Below are positions 29,766-41,903 of a stretch of 64,000 bases of DNA, piece after piece. Both the position numbers and the translations under genes were made by a program. Every line of letters starts with the position of its first letter. The first letter of the stretch is position 1. The notes below the pieces were generated by a model that was not told where the DNA came from, did no database searches, and worked only from the letters and a program-made list of their open reading frames with translations. This DNA is from Macrothele yani (taxonomy: Eukaryota > Arthropoda > Arachnida > Araneae > Macrothelidae), in the NCBI GenBank assembly GCA_039090855.1, contig CM077010.1, positions 44,906,905 through 44,970,904 on the forward strand. Direction: 5' to 3'.

Positions 29766-30889
29766 ATTGATTTATCTGTAAACGATGCTGGATATCACAT
29801 GAAGACAAACCCCGAAACTAGCTGTGCAATCTTGTTGAGCTACTACTTGGTTTCCAGTGTTTTCTTCTTCAAAAGAAAGAATATAGTGAGTAAAGTGCAA
29901 ATACGTGGAGATTGTAACGTCATCTACGGACTTAGCATTGCAGCGTAGATGTACAAATATGTAACAGGAATTTTGTTTTTAAAATGATGCGCTAAATACA
30001 TTTATTAGCTCTCAATAAAAATCGTCTTAAAAATGTGCGTTTGTTTTAAGGTTAATAAAAGGAGAAACAACATAGATCTATTTTAATAAATAGAAAGACT
30101 TTGAAATGCTGAGCTCAAAAAGCTGAAATCAGTTGACTACTAGTCCGGTCCCAGAAACTCAAGAAGGAAAATTGCCATAATCATGTTTCACGTTGGTGCT
30201 CATGAAAATTTACCTGACGTTAAATTAATAACCAGGAACTATACTCCAATTATCTAGAAAATAGTAAAACTATACTAATAATCCGATTTATTGCACATCA
30301 AATAGATGGCCTTTTGAAGGAAGTTAGACAGAAACATAACACAAACATGTCCGTCTAACTTCCTTGAAAAATCCATCTGGTTGATGCGCAAAAGCTTGGA
30401 AACGTTTATTTATATATTCCTACGCCAAAAAATTAGATTACTAGTGTAGTTTTATTATTTTGTACCTGACGTGTTTGTCTATATTTGCAGATTAATTTGC
30501 ATTAAATTCCATTCAGCGAGTCATGTACCTTTTTAGGTTATGTAACGTGCCTTTTTTAAGTGTGTGTTTAACTGAGTAATTCAGTTTACAATATCACCCT
30601 TTCCTGATTTCAACCAGTCTTAGTTCAAACTCATGGAATCCCTAGCACAAATAAAGACAGAGTTCGTACTTTGTCTCCTAAACAAAACTTTAAATTGTCT
30701 TCCTTTGGAGAAGAGTAAAATTTATAACAATAACTCCTGAATACTAAATATTTCTTCAATTCCAAGCATTTCTTTTAAATTTGAACTAAGTTCATATATT
30801 GTCATCTCCTCGTTCCTTTTTATAACGCAACGGCCGTTCCATAAAAACAGGGCAAAATCCCACAAAATGAAGAAATACAGGTACAGCAA
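29766..30889. other. Non-coding stretch with one fold-back
   Basis: No gene was seen. The hairpin at 30293-30388 is listed separately. Confidence 0.5.
30293..30388. repeat. Imperfect hairpin of about 96 nt
   Basis: Left arm 'gcacatcaaatagatgg...aaggaagttagacag' (30293-30331) pairs with the right arm 'ccgtctaacttcctt...ccatctggttgatgcg' (30351-30388), leaving a loop of about 19 bases. The inner 15 bp are nearly perfect. Confidence 0.75.
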
Positions 30890-32130
30890 AATATATATTA
30901 TTTGTTTTCAAAGTATCTTCCCTCGGATGGCATGCAACGGTCCCATCGTTCTTTCCACTTTTCAAAGCATGTGGCGAAGACATTTTGTGGAAGCTGCTTT
31001 ACCGACCCCTGTACAGCTTCAATAACGTCAGCATCTGTGTTGAATGTTGCACCACTCAACTTCTCCATTGTAGAAAACAACCAAAAATCGTACGGGACGA
31101 GGTCAGGACTATAAGCTGGCTGTGGAATGATTTCAATACTGTATTTCGTAAGAAGCTATTGAACACAAGCAGCCACATGTGGGCGAGCATTATCATGGTG
31201 TAGGACCCACTTGTCCACCAGTTCCGGTCTCTTAATCGATGTGTGTCGTCGCACACGCTTCAAGACCGAAATGTAATGTTCAGTATTGATAGTAATTTGT
31301 AGAGGAACGGCCTGCTGGTAGACTGCACCCTTATTATCAAAGAAAATCCTCATCATCACTTTCCCATGTGGGCGAGCATTATCATGGTGTAGGACCCACT
31401 TGTTCACCAGTTCCGGTCGCTTAATCGATGTGTGTCGTCGCACACGCTTCAAGACCGAAATGTAATGTTCAGTATTGATAGTAATTTGTAGAGGAACGGC
31501 CTGCTGGTAGACTGCACCCTTATTATCAAAGAAAATCCTCATCATCACTTTCCCAGTTGATTTGGTGTGGCGGACGTTTTTCGGAGAAGGCGAGCATGTA
31601 TGCTTCCAGACGCTCATTGCACGCTTCGAGAGGGGGTCGAAATAGTGGATCCATGTTTCATCGCCAGATATTACAGTACTTAGCAAGTTTGGAATCTTTT
31701 GCAATCATTTGTTTCCTCTCATGACACACCTGCATTCTGGCTAACAATTGTGCTTTCTTCAGATTATAAGGTACCCATCTGGAACGCGCACGATGCAGCA
31801 GTAATTTGTCGCGTAGAATGCGGAACGCCGACGTTTCTGAAATATTAGTTGACGCTGCTATGGCTTCACATGTCATTCCTCAATCTAACTTGCAGAATTG
31901 CCCAAACAGTATTAACAACACGCTCCGTAACACTTTCAGGTCGACCAGGCCTAGGAGTGGGTTTTTCCGACAAACTCCTGTTTTTGAAATCATGGTGCCA
32001 TCTAAAAATCGTTGACTCACCCAAACATTTATCTTTTTCAGCTTTTTTCATTAAATCAACTTTCTGGAGCCGTTTTACCCAAACGATCGCAAAATTTTAT
32101 CGCACAACGCATTTCATCTCTTAACTATGA
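30890..32130 (-). mobile_element. Mariner-type transposon remnant with internal duplication
   Basis: The transposase reads on the minus strand from about 32125 to 30898. I could not define terminal inverted repeats. The 189-bp segment 31176-31364 is repeated immediately as 31365-31553 with only about two differences. Confidence 0.8.
30898..32125 (-). pseudogene. Mariner transposase (DD34D type), broken, with duplicated catalytic segment
   Basis: Order on the minus strand: an N-terminal helix-turn-helix (KFCDRLGKTA, then GESTIFRWHHDFKNR near 32020), a GRPESVTERVV linker, and a second helix region (CEAIAASTNISETSAFRIL near 31860). The catalytic motifs follow: SGDETWIHYF (about 31660), LHHDNARPH twice (about 31375 and 31190), and YSPDLVPYDFWLF (about 31100). 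From the second LHHDNARPH aspartate to the last aspartate there are 34 residues, as in mariners. Stops and frameshifts occur near 32085, 31870, 31700, 31155 and 31080. The duplicated 63 codons, from GKVMMRIFF to HDNARPH, are in frame and uninterrupted. Confidence 0.85.
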
Positions 32131-33149
32131 ATTACTGACCTCCATAGCTGTACGACGAAATGCAGACGTACCTTAAACAACTGCGCAATAACGAAACCAG
32201 AATCGTCTGCCACGGCTAATAACTGTTGCCATAGACATTTCCTTAATTCAGTTAGTCGTCTGCGTGGTTATTTTCCCCTTCGCACTGCTTTCAACACGAA
32301 AAAATACTCCCTGATTTATGAAACGGCCTTTGTACGTTTAAAGCAAAGGGGTTGCGTGGTAGAAAGAATACATATGACCTCTGTCCTATCCCAAAAAATG
32401 AACGCGAGTCTATCGGAAAAATCTTCACATTGGCGGCTTAAACGCACGATTTCGCTCATGAATGAAATATTCGAGAAAACCTAATCTTACAAGTCAAACA
32501 CTATTTAGGAGACGTAAATCGGTATAGACGTACAAGAAAATCTGATGATCCATACGCTAGGACTAATACGAGTGCATTGCAACATAAATCAGTTTTTTGT
32601 TCTTACTGTTTCTACTTTCTTACAGAAAGACTTATGACCAGGAGATCACTAAATACCTCTGCAATTTTGAAACAGCAGAATATCGTAAATTTAACACGAT
32701 ATTTCTTTGTGAAATATCTGTTGCCATTTACAAATGATTGGTGCCCTCGACCTGCACAAGACACGAATGGGTTTCACGCACACAAGTCTTCAAGTAATCG
32801 TGTTTTCAACCTTTAACATTTCTGATTTTCGTAAAAGGAATGACATACAGTCAGTGCTCGAGTTTTATCTCATGTTCTCTAAATTTAGTGATGGTTCTAC
32901 GACTAGTATCATCTGTATTGGTCTTTAATGACTGAAAGTCATGACTCCGCTCGAAAGTTAGAACAACTAATAGTTCCAGTGATTAGTAAAGAATAGCTGA
33001 AAAAGCAGTTATGTCAGTTTAACCTTTATCGCATTGATAGTTATATTTGCGCAGTATATATTAATTTCCCTTTTAAGGAGTTGAACAGCGACAACTAAAA
33101 GAATATAAATGATTTTTTTCATCGAGACTAAAAATATTAGGTGAACAAA
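32131..33149. other. Non-coding stretch without a recognised element
   Basis: Short open stretches only; no motifs recognised. Confidence 0.5.
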
Positions 33150-34160
33150 TATGTTTTAAAACAATTTTAAGACAACGAAACGTGTAATTTGAGAGAAAAC
33201 AACAATACCTTTACGAATGAAAATATGCGCCGTCCGCCATCGGTCGGGCAGCTGACGGATTCCAGCCATGAAGAATACTTCGTCGTGTGACGCGATGGAG
33301 TTGTCAACCCATTTTTGCCCTTCGTCACATGTCCGGAAACGTACAGCAGACAAACCATGATGCATCGATCGGAACAAATGATAGTCTGAAGGGGTTATGT
33401 TGGGACTATACGCCGGGTTTTCCAAAACTTCCCAGCCAAGCGTCAATCACGTTTCCTTGACCGATTTGCGACATGCGGCCTAGCGTTGTTATGCCGTAAT
33501 TTCACGAGACGCAATCATTTGCCTGTGAATGGAAGTTTCAGCTTTCTTGGAGTGAATATTACGTTTCTGTGTCGAAGTCATTGCTTTACCGGGGTCTACC
33601 CAGTTTTTTTTTGCGTTTAGGATTGTCGTACCATATCCACGTTTCATCACCCGTAACTATTTTCCACAGGAAAGATTTTCTGTGTTGTTTATTCAACAGA
33701 TTCAAACACTTCATGGCACGCTCATCCTTGTTCCTCTAGCTTAGGTCATGTGACACCCAATTTGCTTCCTTCTGAATCTTTCCCATTGCGTGTAAACGGT
33801 TTGAAATGATTTGTTGAGTTACTTCCAGCTAGTCCTTTTGCATTTGAGACGAATCTTCGTCCAGCAATGTTTGCAGTTCCTCAAGTGCAACCTTCTGCGG
33901 GGCGCCGCTACGATCTAGATCACTAAAATCAAAATCACCTGCTTTAAACCACCTGAACCAAAACTCACACGTGCTTTTCGATACAATATTCTCCCCAGAA
34001 TAGAACAGATCGATGCATATGCTTTTGCAGCACTTTTTCCTTGATTAAATTCGTAACGAATGCAGTGTCGAATAAAGGCAGCATCGCTTGCAGTTTATCA
34101 CCTACTGATGTGCAAGTGCGTTTGACTGTTGGACAAACTTCTGTGTCACATTTCATAAAC
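33150..34160 (-). pseudogene. Second mariner transposase, decayed and internally deleted
   Basis: On the minus strand: an N-terminal AFIRHCIRYEFNQGKSAAKA segment (about 34080), a GAPQKVALEEL linker (about 33895), NRLHAMGKIQKEANWVSHDL (about 33770), and the first catalytic motif VTGDETWIWYDNP (about 33635). About 60 residues are then missing. The second motif reads HNNARPHVAN (about 33490), with asparagine where the catalytic aspartate should be. The third region is AYSPNITPSDYHLFRSM (about 33400). Several frameshifts separate these. It belongs to a different mariner lineage from the copy at 30898-32125. Confidence 0.75.
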
Positions 34161-35559
34161 GGGACCAGTTACGGTCACATGACAACAACGCTGGGGAATT
34201 TCGGGTATATAAATTAGTGGTGGTATACGTCACACAAAAAACGCTAACGCTTTAAAAGGTATTTTTACACCTAATAGTATGGATTTTCGTAACACTGAGT
34301 TTTTAACAACAGTTGGTATTTTGTATTTGTTTGGCCGGCTTAATTCAATAGATTTTTAGTGCGAAACCTAGATCTCGATATCAAACTAAAAGCAAGACAT
34401 ATTCGATAAACTGATAGATAGATCCGCGGGTCCATCAACCGAGTAACTAGGTTGTCTGAAACTTATGTTTATAAAGGGTTAAAAAATCGCATAAAAGAAG
34501 CTAAAGTTGCAGCTAACTTCAGCAAATACAGAATCTAAGCATCGACTCATATCTCACCTTACACAAAGAGATATGTGAAAATCTCTAATAATTTTTAAGA
34601 TCTTCAAATTCTTGATCCAACGTATTTCCAAACTTTTGTTTGTATATCGTAGTATAAAAATTAAAAAATCTTGATTCATGTGCAATGCTGCTTTATCATT
34701 ATAACATTCTATATTTTTTCAAAAACTCAAACAACTGCATTCATTCGGTTTTGAGATTTGCCAACTTTTGTTTAGAATGAGTGTAAACGGTATAAACGAT
34801 AACAACAAAATTAAAACTGGTTTTCAAGGAAATGGAGCATTTTCAGTTGAAAGTCTGATTTTAGAAATAAAGCTTGAGGTAAATTTTGTTTATGGTGATG
34901 TTTTCTGCGGTAGCTCAAAGTAAGCAAAAAATTATTCCATCTGTATCAACCCTTTAAGAAATTAAATATTTTACATAATGGAAAAATTATTCAATACATC
35001 AAGATCTAGTGTGGATCCCTATGAACATATAACTTGCCTGTTCAACAGTTCCAAGTGACAAAAGAAGCGAATGAAAAAGAAGATTCTACATTAAACTCGA
35101 TTACTCTGTGAAGACTTAATTCGAAAGGACGAGTACGCGTTTTTCAATAATCTTAATCCTCCCTTCTGTTACAGAATATTTAGCAATGACATTTATTCCG
35201 GCCTTTTTTTTTGTTTGCCTCATACAACACGTCCGAATTTATTTGCAATCACTTGAAAGAGTTAAAAAAATTAGCTATTAAATACACAGACTACAAAGTG
35301 TTACATATTAAAGTATTTTAGGTTCACTTGATTAAGCAAGAATTCAACAAAATCGCGCAACAATTTGGGTAGGGTGTGGGTAAAATTGAGGGCTATCACA
35401 CAGGAACAGTAGAAAAAATAATTATAATTATTTAACAGATATCCGTCACGCAAAAATATTTAAACATATTTTATAAATTCATCATTTTATATCACTTTTT
35501 TTTTACAATTACTGGAGCTTCACAGTCCTTGGAAAATTTCTGCCCCTCCCCTTCAAATC
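34161..35559. other. Non-coding stretch without a recognised element
   Basis: AT-rich DNA with no long open frames and no element termini that I can recognise. Confidence 0.5.
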
Positions 35560-36680
35560 TGTGCTTCTTATAGTTCCATTTATGAGTTTCTTGACGCCTA
35601 TTAGTAATGTTATGTGCTCCTCTGGCTTCCATTTATGAGTTTCTTTGACTTCTTTTTGTGAGTTACTTTTGCTTGTACAGTATTTAAGAGTTTCTGTGCT
35701 TCTTCACTTCCGCTCATATATTTCCATGGCGTCTATTGATGAGTGTGTACTTTGTACACTTGACTGTATGAATTTCTTTGTGATCTATTAATGATTTTCT
35801 GTGCTTCTTTAGCTTCTGTTTATTAGTTCCCGTGCTTCTCGCACTTCCTTTTACTAATTTTGGGGCGTCTGTTTATGAGGTTCAGTGCTTCTTGCCTTTC
35901 CATGTGCGAGTGCCCTTGGCTTCTATTTTGAGTTTCTTTGGCTTCTGTTTATGAGTTTCTGTGCTTCTTACACTTCCCTCTGCGAGTTTCTTTGGCTTCT
36001 GTTTATGAGTTTCTGTGCCTTCTTACACTTCCCTCTGCGAGTTTCTTTGGCTTCTGTTTATGAGTTTCTGTGCTTCTTACACTTCCCTCTGCGAGTTTCT
36101 TTGGCTTCTGTTTATGAGTTTCTGTGCTTCTTACACTTCCCTCTACGAGTTTCTTTGGCTTCTGTTTATGAGTTTCTGTGCTTCTTACACTTCCCTCTGC
36201 GAGTTTCGTTGGCGCCTATTAATGATTGTCTGTGCTTCTTTGACAGACACTGATGAGTTCCTGTGCTTTATACACTTCCATTTATGAGTTTATTTGCGTC
36301 TATTAATGATTTTCTGTGCTCATTTGGCTTTTATTTCTGAGTTCTTTTCGCGTCTATTTCTGAGTTTCTTTGGTTTCTATTTCTGAGTCTCTTTGGCTTC
36401 AGTTTATGAGTTTGTGCTTCTTACACTTCCGTCTGCGAGTTTCTTTGCGGCTTGTTAATGACTATCTGTGCTTCTCTGACAGACATTGACGAGTTTCTGT
36501 GCTTCCGACACTTCCATTTGCGAGTTCCTTTGGCGTATATTAATGGTTTTCTGTGTTCCTTTGGTTTATATTTATAAGTTTATTTTGCTTTTATTTACGA
36601 GTTTTTTACTTCTATTTCTCAGTCTCTTTAGCTTCTGCTTATGAGTTTCTGTACTTCTTACACTTCCGTACACAGCCACC
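35560..36680. repeat. Tandem repeat, 54-bp core unit with diverged flanks
   Basis: The unit 'gagtttctttggcttctgtttatgag...cttccctctgc' is repeated cleanly about five times at 35935-36210, with one single-base insertion near 36019. Looser variants of its sub-blocks (tatgagtttctttg, gtgcttctt, acacttcc) extend from about 35560 to 36670. A frame stays open because 54 is divisible by three, giving an 18-residue repeat (CEFLWLLFMSFCASYT-like). I regard this as incidental. Confidence 0.9.
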
Positions 36681-36787
36681 AAAATTAAGAGCTTCTCTTC
36701 TTCAGGGTGGGCAAAATGATGAGCTAACAGACTCCTTTATATACCATTCATTGTTCTTTCTACTGGAACGTTGGAGAACATAGAGAA

Positions 36788-36975
36788 CATTTCTAGTGAT
36801 ACGGATGTAGACTGTTCACAAGCGATACGGATGGAGACATTTCTAGTGATGCGGATGTAGACTGTTCACAAGTGATACGGATGTAGACATTTCTAGTGAT
36901 ATAGCTTTAGACTGTTCACAAGTGATACGGATGTAGACATTTCTAGTGATATAGCTTTAGACTGTTCACAAGCTG
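36788..36975. repeat. Tandem repeat, 50-bp unit, almost four copies
   Basis: The phrase 'catttctagtgat' recurs at 36788, 36838, 36888 and 36938, each followed by 'gtagactgttcacaag' or 'ttagactgttcacaag'. It is unrelated to the 50-bp satellite at 27311. Confidence 0.92.
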
Positions 36976-36999
36976 TAATCAGTTTTTGACAGATCTTTA

Positions 37000-37130
37000 A
37001 TATCAAGATGGATAATTTCAGGAATACGCATGTCTGCTGAGCCTTAAATGTTTATTCTACAGAAGTATGTCTCCAGAAAGAACTGAATAACATCAGACAT
37101 GCGTATTCCTGAAATTATCGATCTTGATAT
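37000..37130. repeat. Inverted repeat with 37-bp arms
   Basis: 'atatcaagatggataatttcaggaatacgcatgtctg' is split here into the arm 37000-37036 and its near-exact inverse 37094-37130, with a 57-base spacer. A further direct copy of 'gatatggataatttca' follows at 37126. Confidence 0.85.
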
Positions 37131-38010
37131 GGATAATTTCAAGAGAGGCTTCAAACTCTCATTGATGGACTCAGCTATCAAAAAAATTCGTTAAACATAA
37201 ATCCACCTTCACCTCGCTCTCTCCAAACTCTCACCGAAACTTGGCAGTTATTCCTTTCGTCCCTGAAGTTTGTTTCTAAATATCAAAAATACTTAGGTCA
37301 TCAAATTTCAAAGTGATTCTCACTCTTGTGTCTAAGATGTTTACTCTACAAAAAAAGACCTATTTCCTGACAAAAAACTCTGAGGGAATGTATTGCATCT
37401 AGTGTCAGTGTTGTCTGTCGTACGGGGTTCAGACACGAAGATCATTTACATTGAGGTTGAAATAGCACCAGTCGTATATTAAAAAGCACGAGCTTAAATC
37501 TTTCATAGCCCAGCACTGTTGTGAAAATTACCACAATTTTTGTTTGATGACGCAAAACTACCTGTTCGCTAGACCTAAATAAGTATCGGATCTTGACTTT
37601 TTAGAAGCAATTAACATTTTGGAAACCTTAATTTCCTAGTGAAATGATTTATTTTTATACCTACCGATTGTATGGAAAGCACTCATCAGAAGAGATAACC
37701 GCCACGATACATTTGGCAGGTGAAAATAATAACGTCGTCACAAGTAAGAATGAACACGATTAGACCTCATGAAGTTGAACCACAGTTTCAAGCCGAACTA
37801 TAGTAGACTCGAAATTATAAATATTGCATTTTTAAATGATTGTTTTTATATTAAATGCAAAATTAAATTGTTGTAGACTTATGACCATCCTACTGAGTTC
37901 TGTTCTTACGTAAATTTAATTTTTCCCTTTAAGCGTTGTCTCACTGAATGACACATTATTTTTTCCTAAGAGTTTACTGAACTTCGAAGCACTGACAGAG
38001 GTTTAGAGGT
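37131..38010. other. Non-coding stretch without a recognised element
   Basis: No gene or element termini were recognised. Confidence 0.5.
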
Positions 38011-38015
38011 CAATA

Positions 38016-39336
38016 CACTAAAGTACCAAAAGTCATGGGATTGCAGTATGCAAACTTTTAACTGGCGTTGCCGTCGTATAAGTGCTTCGAAGCACGCCAC
38101 GGGTTTTCATCAGTTGCGAGGTGTAATCTCATGAGAAAGGCTGAACAAAAACCATTACGATTATGGCAAGCCGGCGTGAATTATCGGAGTTGGAACGAGG
38201 CATGGTAGTGGAAGCCAGACGGATGGGACATTCAATTTCCGAAGTTGAGCAAACATTCAGTATTTCTCCGCCCACGGTGTTACGCGTTTCCCGAGAATAC
38301 CTTATGGAAGGCATTGCCACCCATCGTGGCCGACCACGAGTGTTGAATGACCGTGTCCGACCACGAGTGCTGAATGACCGTGTCCGACCATGAGTGCTAA
38401 ATAACCGTGACCGACCACGAGTGCTAAATGACCGTGACCGACCACGAGTGCTGAATGACCGTGACCAGCGGCGTCTGATCAGGAGTGTCTATGCTAACAG
38501 ACAAGCGACATTGGCTCAAATAACATTCAATGCTGGAGGTACCAGAGACATATCCATCAGGTCAGTGCAGCGCAATTTAGCGTCCATGGGGTATGGGAGC
38601 AGAAGACCCACCAGAGTGCCATTGTTAACACCACGACAACGGACACAGCGCCTCACCTGGGCTCGTGAACACGGTAATTGTACACTGAACGACTGACAAT
38701 ACGTGGCATGGTCCGATGAGTCACTCTACCAGTTGTTACGAGCAGATGGTAGAGTTTGGGTGCGGCACAGACCCCATGAGACTATAGACCCAAGCTGTCA
38801 ATAAGGCAATGTGCAAGCTGGCGGTTGTGCCAAATATGTGTGGGGTGTCTTTATTTCGAACTGCTTGGGACCTCTGGTCTTCGTAAACACGTCATTTACC
38901 GGTAATCGCTTTGTATCTCTGGAGGGTGGCCATTTGTAGACCTTCATGGACTTCATATTACACCAACAATGACGGAATGTTTTAGGCAGACAATGCACCA
39001 TGTCATCGAGCCAAAGTTGTCCAAAATTGGTTCGAGGAGCATTCGGAACAGTTTTGCCGGATGGTGTGGCCATATGGCCACCACGTTTGCCCGACATGAA
39101 CTCAATAGAGCACTTATTGGACGTGGTGGAAATGTTCACTCTTACCCATGATCCTGAACCTACAAATACCAGGAAACTGTGGGCGGCTGTCGAGATGGAA
39201 TGGCTCAATAATCAGTATCTCTCCAGGAGTCTTCCGGCCACCTGTAGAATCAATGACACGTGGAGTTCCTGCACTTCGCCTTGCTAAAGGAGGTTCTGCA
39301 TGATACGAGGTACGCATTCCATGACTTTTGACACAT
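38016..39336 (+). mobile_element. Tc1-like transposon
   Basis: The left end cactaaagtaccaaaagtc follows TA, and 'caaaagtcatgggat' matches the inverted right end near 39313-39332 (attccatgacttttg). Length is about 1.3 kb. Confidence 0.8.
38163..39287 (+). pseudogene. Tc1-like transposase with expanded GRPR-like linker repeat
   Basis: It starts MASRRELSELERGMVV, followed by a helix-turn-helix (GHSISEVEQTFSISPPTV). The linker motif GRPRVLNDR is then repeated: five tandem 27-bp units at 38331-38465 encode RPRVLNDRD-like blocks, the third with a CGA-to-TGA stop. A second helix region (ISIRSVQRNLASMGYGSRR) follows. The catalytic motifs are VAWSDESLYQ (about 38707), DNAPCHRAKVV in another frame (about 38990) and MNSIEHLLD (about 39097). 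Stops and frameshifts lie near 38695, 38800, 38938 and 38980. It is inactive. Confidence 0.8.
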
Positions 39337-39533
39337 ATATAACATCAACAGGGAATGTATCAGGTGAGCAGTTTGTGATAACGAGTTGTTAGCTGTTCCT
39401 TGTGTGACAGCGGCAGGTTAGTGATAAACACGTTGTTTAAGTAACGTCCTGGTAGCGATAAGTGTGATTAGATAGAGGAAGTGTTATTAATGCAGGTTCT
39501 GAAGTATTGCGACTAACAGATGATTTCAAACCA

Positions 39534-39727
39534 GCCCGATGGTGCAGTGGATTTAGCGCTGGTTTCTGGACATGTTTCGAATTTGGGGTGAAGCATGGAT
39601 GTTGTGTTTGTTTGCGGCACTCGTTCGCTCCTTTCTGTAAAGCCAGTGGCCCTGAACTAGGGACGAACGACTACATGTAGCCCATTGAGAGCTCACGGTG
39701 GTCGTTAAACCCACAATAAAAAAAACC
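39534..39727 (+). mobile_element. SINE family A, moderately diverged
   Basis: The head has 'cccgatggtgcagtggattta' (A-box) and a damaged B-box (gtttcgaatttgg). The body has 'gcatggatgttgtgtttg' and 'gctcacggtggtcgttaaac', and the tail is A-rich. Confidence 0.85.
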
Positions 39728-39754
39728 CAGAAAGTAAATGTATATGTATATTGT

Positions 39755-39966
39755 TTTTAATTCGGAGTTTAAGGAGCAACTTTATGGACTATAAAGTGTC
39801 GCACGCCCCTAATTTAGGGCCACTGGATCCACGGAAGTGAGAGAGCCAGTGTCGCAAGTCATATAAGCCACACATGTATCTTCCTAGACTCGAATCCGGG
39901 CCCATCACGGAAGAATGCCTAAAAGCCTGCGCTTTGACCACAACACTACCTAGGCGGTCGTAAGTG
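39755..39966 (-). mobile_element. SINE family A, tail to tail with the previous copy
   Basis: On the plus strand it reads 'gcacgcccctaatttagggcc', 'gagagagccagtgtcg' and 'actcgaatccggg'. It faces the previous copy, so the two form a loose 200-bp inverted repeat. Confidence 0.8.
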
Positions 39967-41850
39967 TACATATATTCTGGTTAGAGTTATTCTACTGTCA
40001 TGAAGTGACGACCAAATAAACATGGCTCATGTTGTTTCATTCTTTACCTTCAACGTTCGTGTTTTCTGTATTTACGAGTGTTTAATATTTAAATTCTCAA
40101 GTTCAGATATTACATTCATATCTAACGTAACATTTACAACTACATCTGAAACTTGCAACTTAGAAACCATTTCAATCCAATGAATATCGGGTAACCAAAC
40201 AAGTTCGTGCGGATTTATAGCACATGTGGGACCCCATTGGCTTAGCTTCATGATGTTCCCGGTTGATGTAAGTGTAAACCAATTGTTTCCCCACTCACAT
40301 GAAACATTTGTGAAAGTTCTTGACATGTTAATCTAGAATTATTTTCAACAGCTGCTCATAATTCTTCATTATCAATAATGGAGTCTTCCTGAAAATAGTG
40401 CATCTTCTAATGTTTCGTCACCATAAACAATTTTTTTTAAACCACTTCTGAGCAGTTCATTCTGCTACCGCACTTTTCGAAATGCCACGCATATCTCACG
40501 GACGCTTCCGAAGCCTTCGAACAGAGTTTAAATTCCTAAAGCAAACAAGCCCGAATTACACCAAGTTCAAGTACCATTTTAAAAGGGTTCCAACTCACAC
40601 AAAAAGAGTACACAAGTTAGAGCGCACCAGTTAACGGACGCGTATCCTGTACCTTATGACGTAGATAAAAAACTTCTCTCTGCAAACCACTACAAATTAA
40701 AACAAGTTATTGCAGCGAACTCTACCGAAAACCACATTAACCTTTTTGGTTATCAAAATTTTGCAATGTCTGTTTCTGAATTCGTTAAACATGTCGACAG
40801 TATACAAGTTAAACAAAACAAAGTAAAGTTGGATGCATTATCGAATTTGCAGAAACACCAGACGCATTATTAACAACGTACTTCTCCGTAGTGGCCGTGA
40901 ATTTCGCTATGAATAAAAATTAAAAAGTACAAATTATGTTCGGTGGAACATTTCTATATAGGTACTGGGTATCCTCAGGTTTAATAGGGAGAACCGGTTA
41001 ACCATCGAGCTTAAGAGAGCCCACGTAAATTCTACAAGACTCGAAAGATTCCTGCTTCTGTTTATTTGACCCCATCATTTGGCGATGCTCTTAGATTAAT
41101 GCATCAGTGTATAATGGAACGGAAGTGCGCAAACATCTGACTCTGATTGCATTCTATCTCACCCGTTTGCGAGTAGTCAGTAAATCCAGGCAAATTCCCC
41201 CAGAAGTACAACTGGGACGTGACTGTTCGCGGAAAGTAAACCTTCAAGTGCAATTCCGAAACCCGAAACAGTGGGTCAAACGTTTCCCTGAAGGGCAATA
41301 TATTTTGTCAAATGGTTCTCTTCAGTATAAACTTAGTAAGGAAGTAGTGGTCACTTGGGTTCAAGAAAGCTTCTCAAGAATCATCCTGCGCCATTAGAAA
41401 GGCGAGCTAATGCATGGGGAGCATTCTACAGAGGATTGTGGTTAACTGGGGTAATTGAAAGCTTTTCCGGCCTACTGCTCGTTTAACTGTTTGTAATCTA
41501 ACGGCAGTAACTTATCAAATGGCTTTATCGGCATTTGTATCCTCTAACATTCTTATTTAATAAAAGGAGGGTTAAACAACGCCTCTTTAGTTAAAGAATG
41601 CGTCAATACACTTCAAGAAATGAATTTGATGAGTATAGGCATTTTAAATCTTCTATATATCTAAAACTATTATTAAACAAACTACTATTCAAAGCAAAAT
41701 ATCAAAAACTTTAATCTCAAGCATGGCTTTATTTCAAGAAAACTGTTATAATTTCAGTACAGTGGAATTTGAGGGCACTCAGTTCTAGAAGAAAGACTTA
41801 TATTAAAACGAAGTAGATGAACGCACATATTACTTTTATGCGCAAAATGG
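39967..41850. other. Unassigned stretch with one 96-codon open frame
   Basis: The plus-strand open frame at 41107-41397 (MYNGTEVRKHLTLIAFYL...) has no motif I recognise. Open codons upstream near 40650-40880 are similarly unassigned. This may be a very old retroelement, but I cannot support that. Confidence 0.3.
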
Positions 41851-41903
41851 TGACATCAATGAATGAAATACGGGATTACACCATTGTACAACAGAAATTT
41901 GGA

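Noticed and set aside
35885..36287. A hydrophobic repeat protein of CEFLWLLFMSFCASYT units
   Set aside because: It is the translation of a 54-bp tandem repeat in two overlapping frames; a single-base insertion shifts it, and diverged units are full of stops.
41107..41397. Possible gene or retroelement fragment
   Set aside because: I could not match the 96 codons to any family. A vague resemblance to pogo-type transposases was too weak to report.
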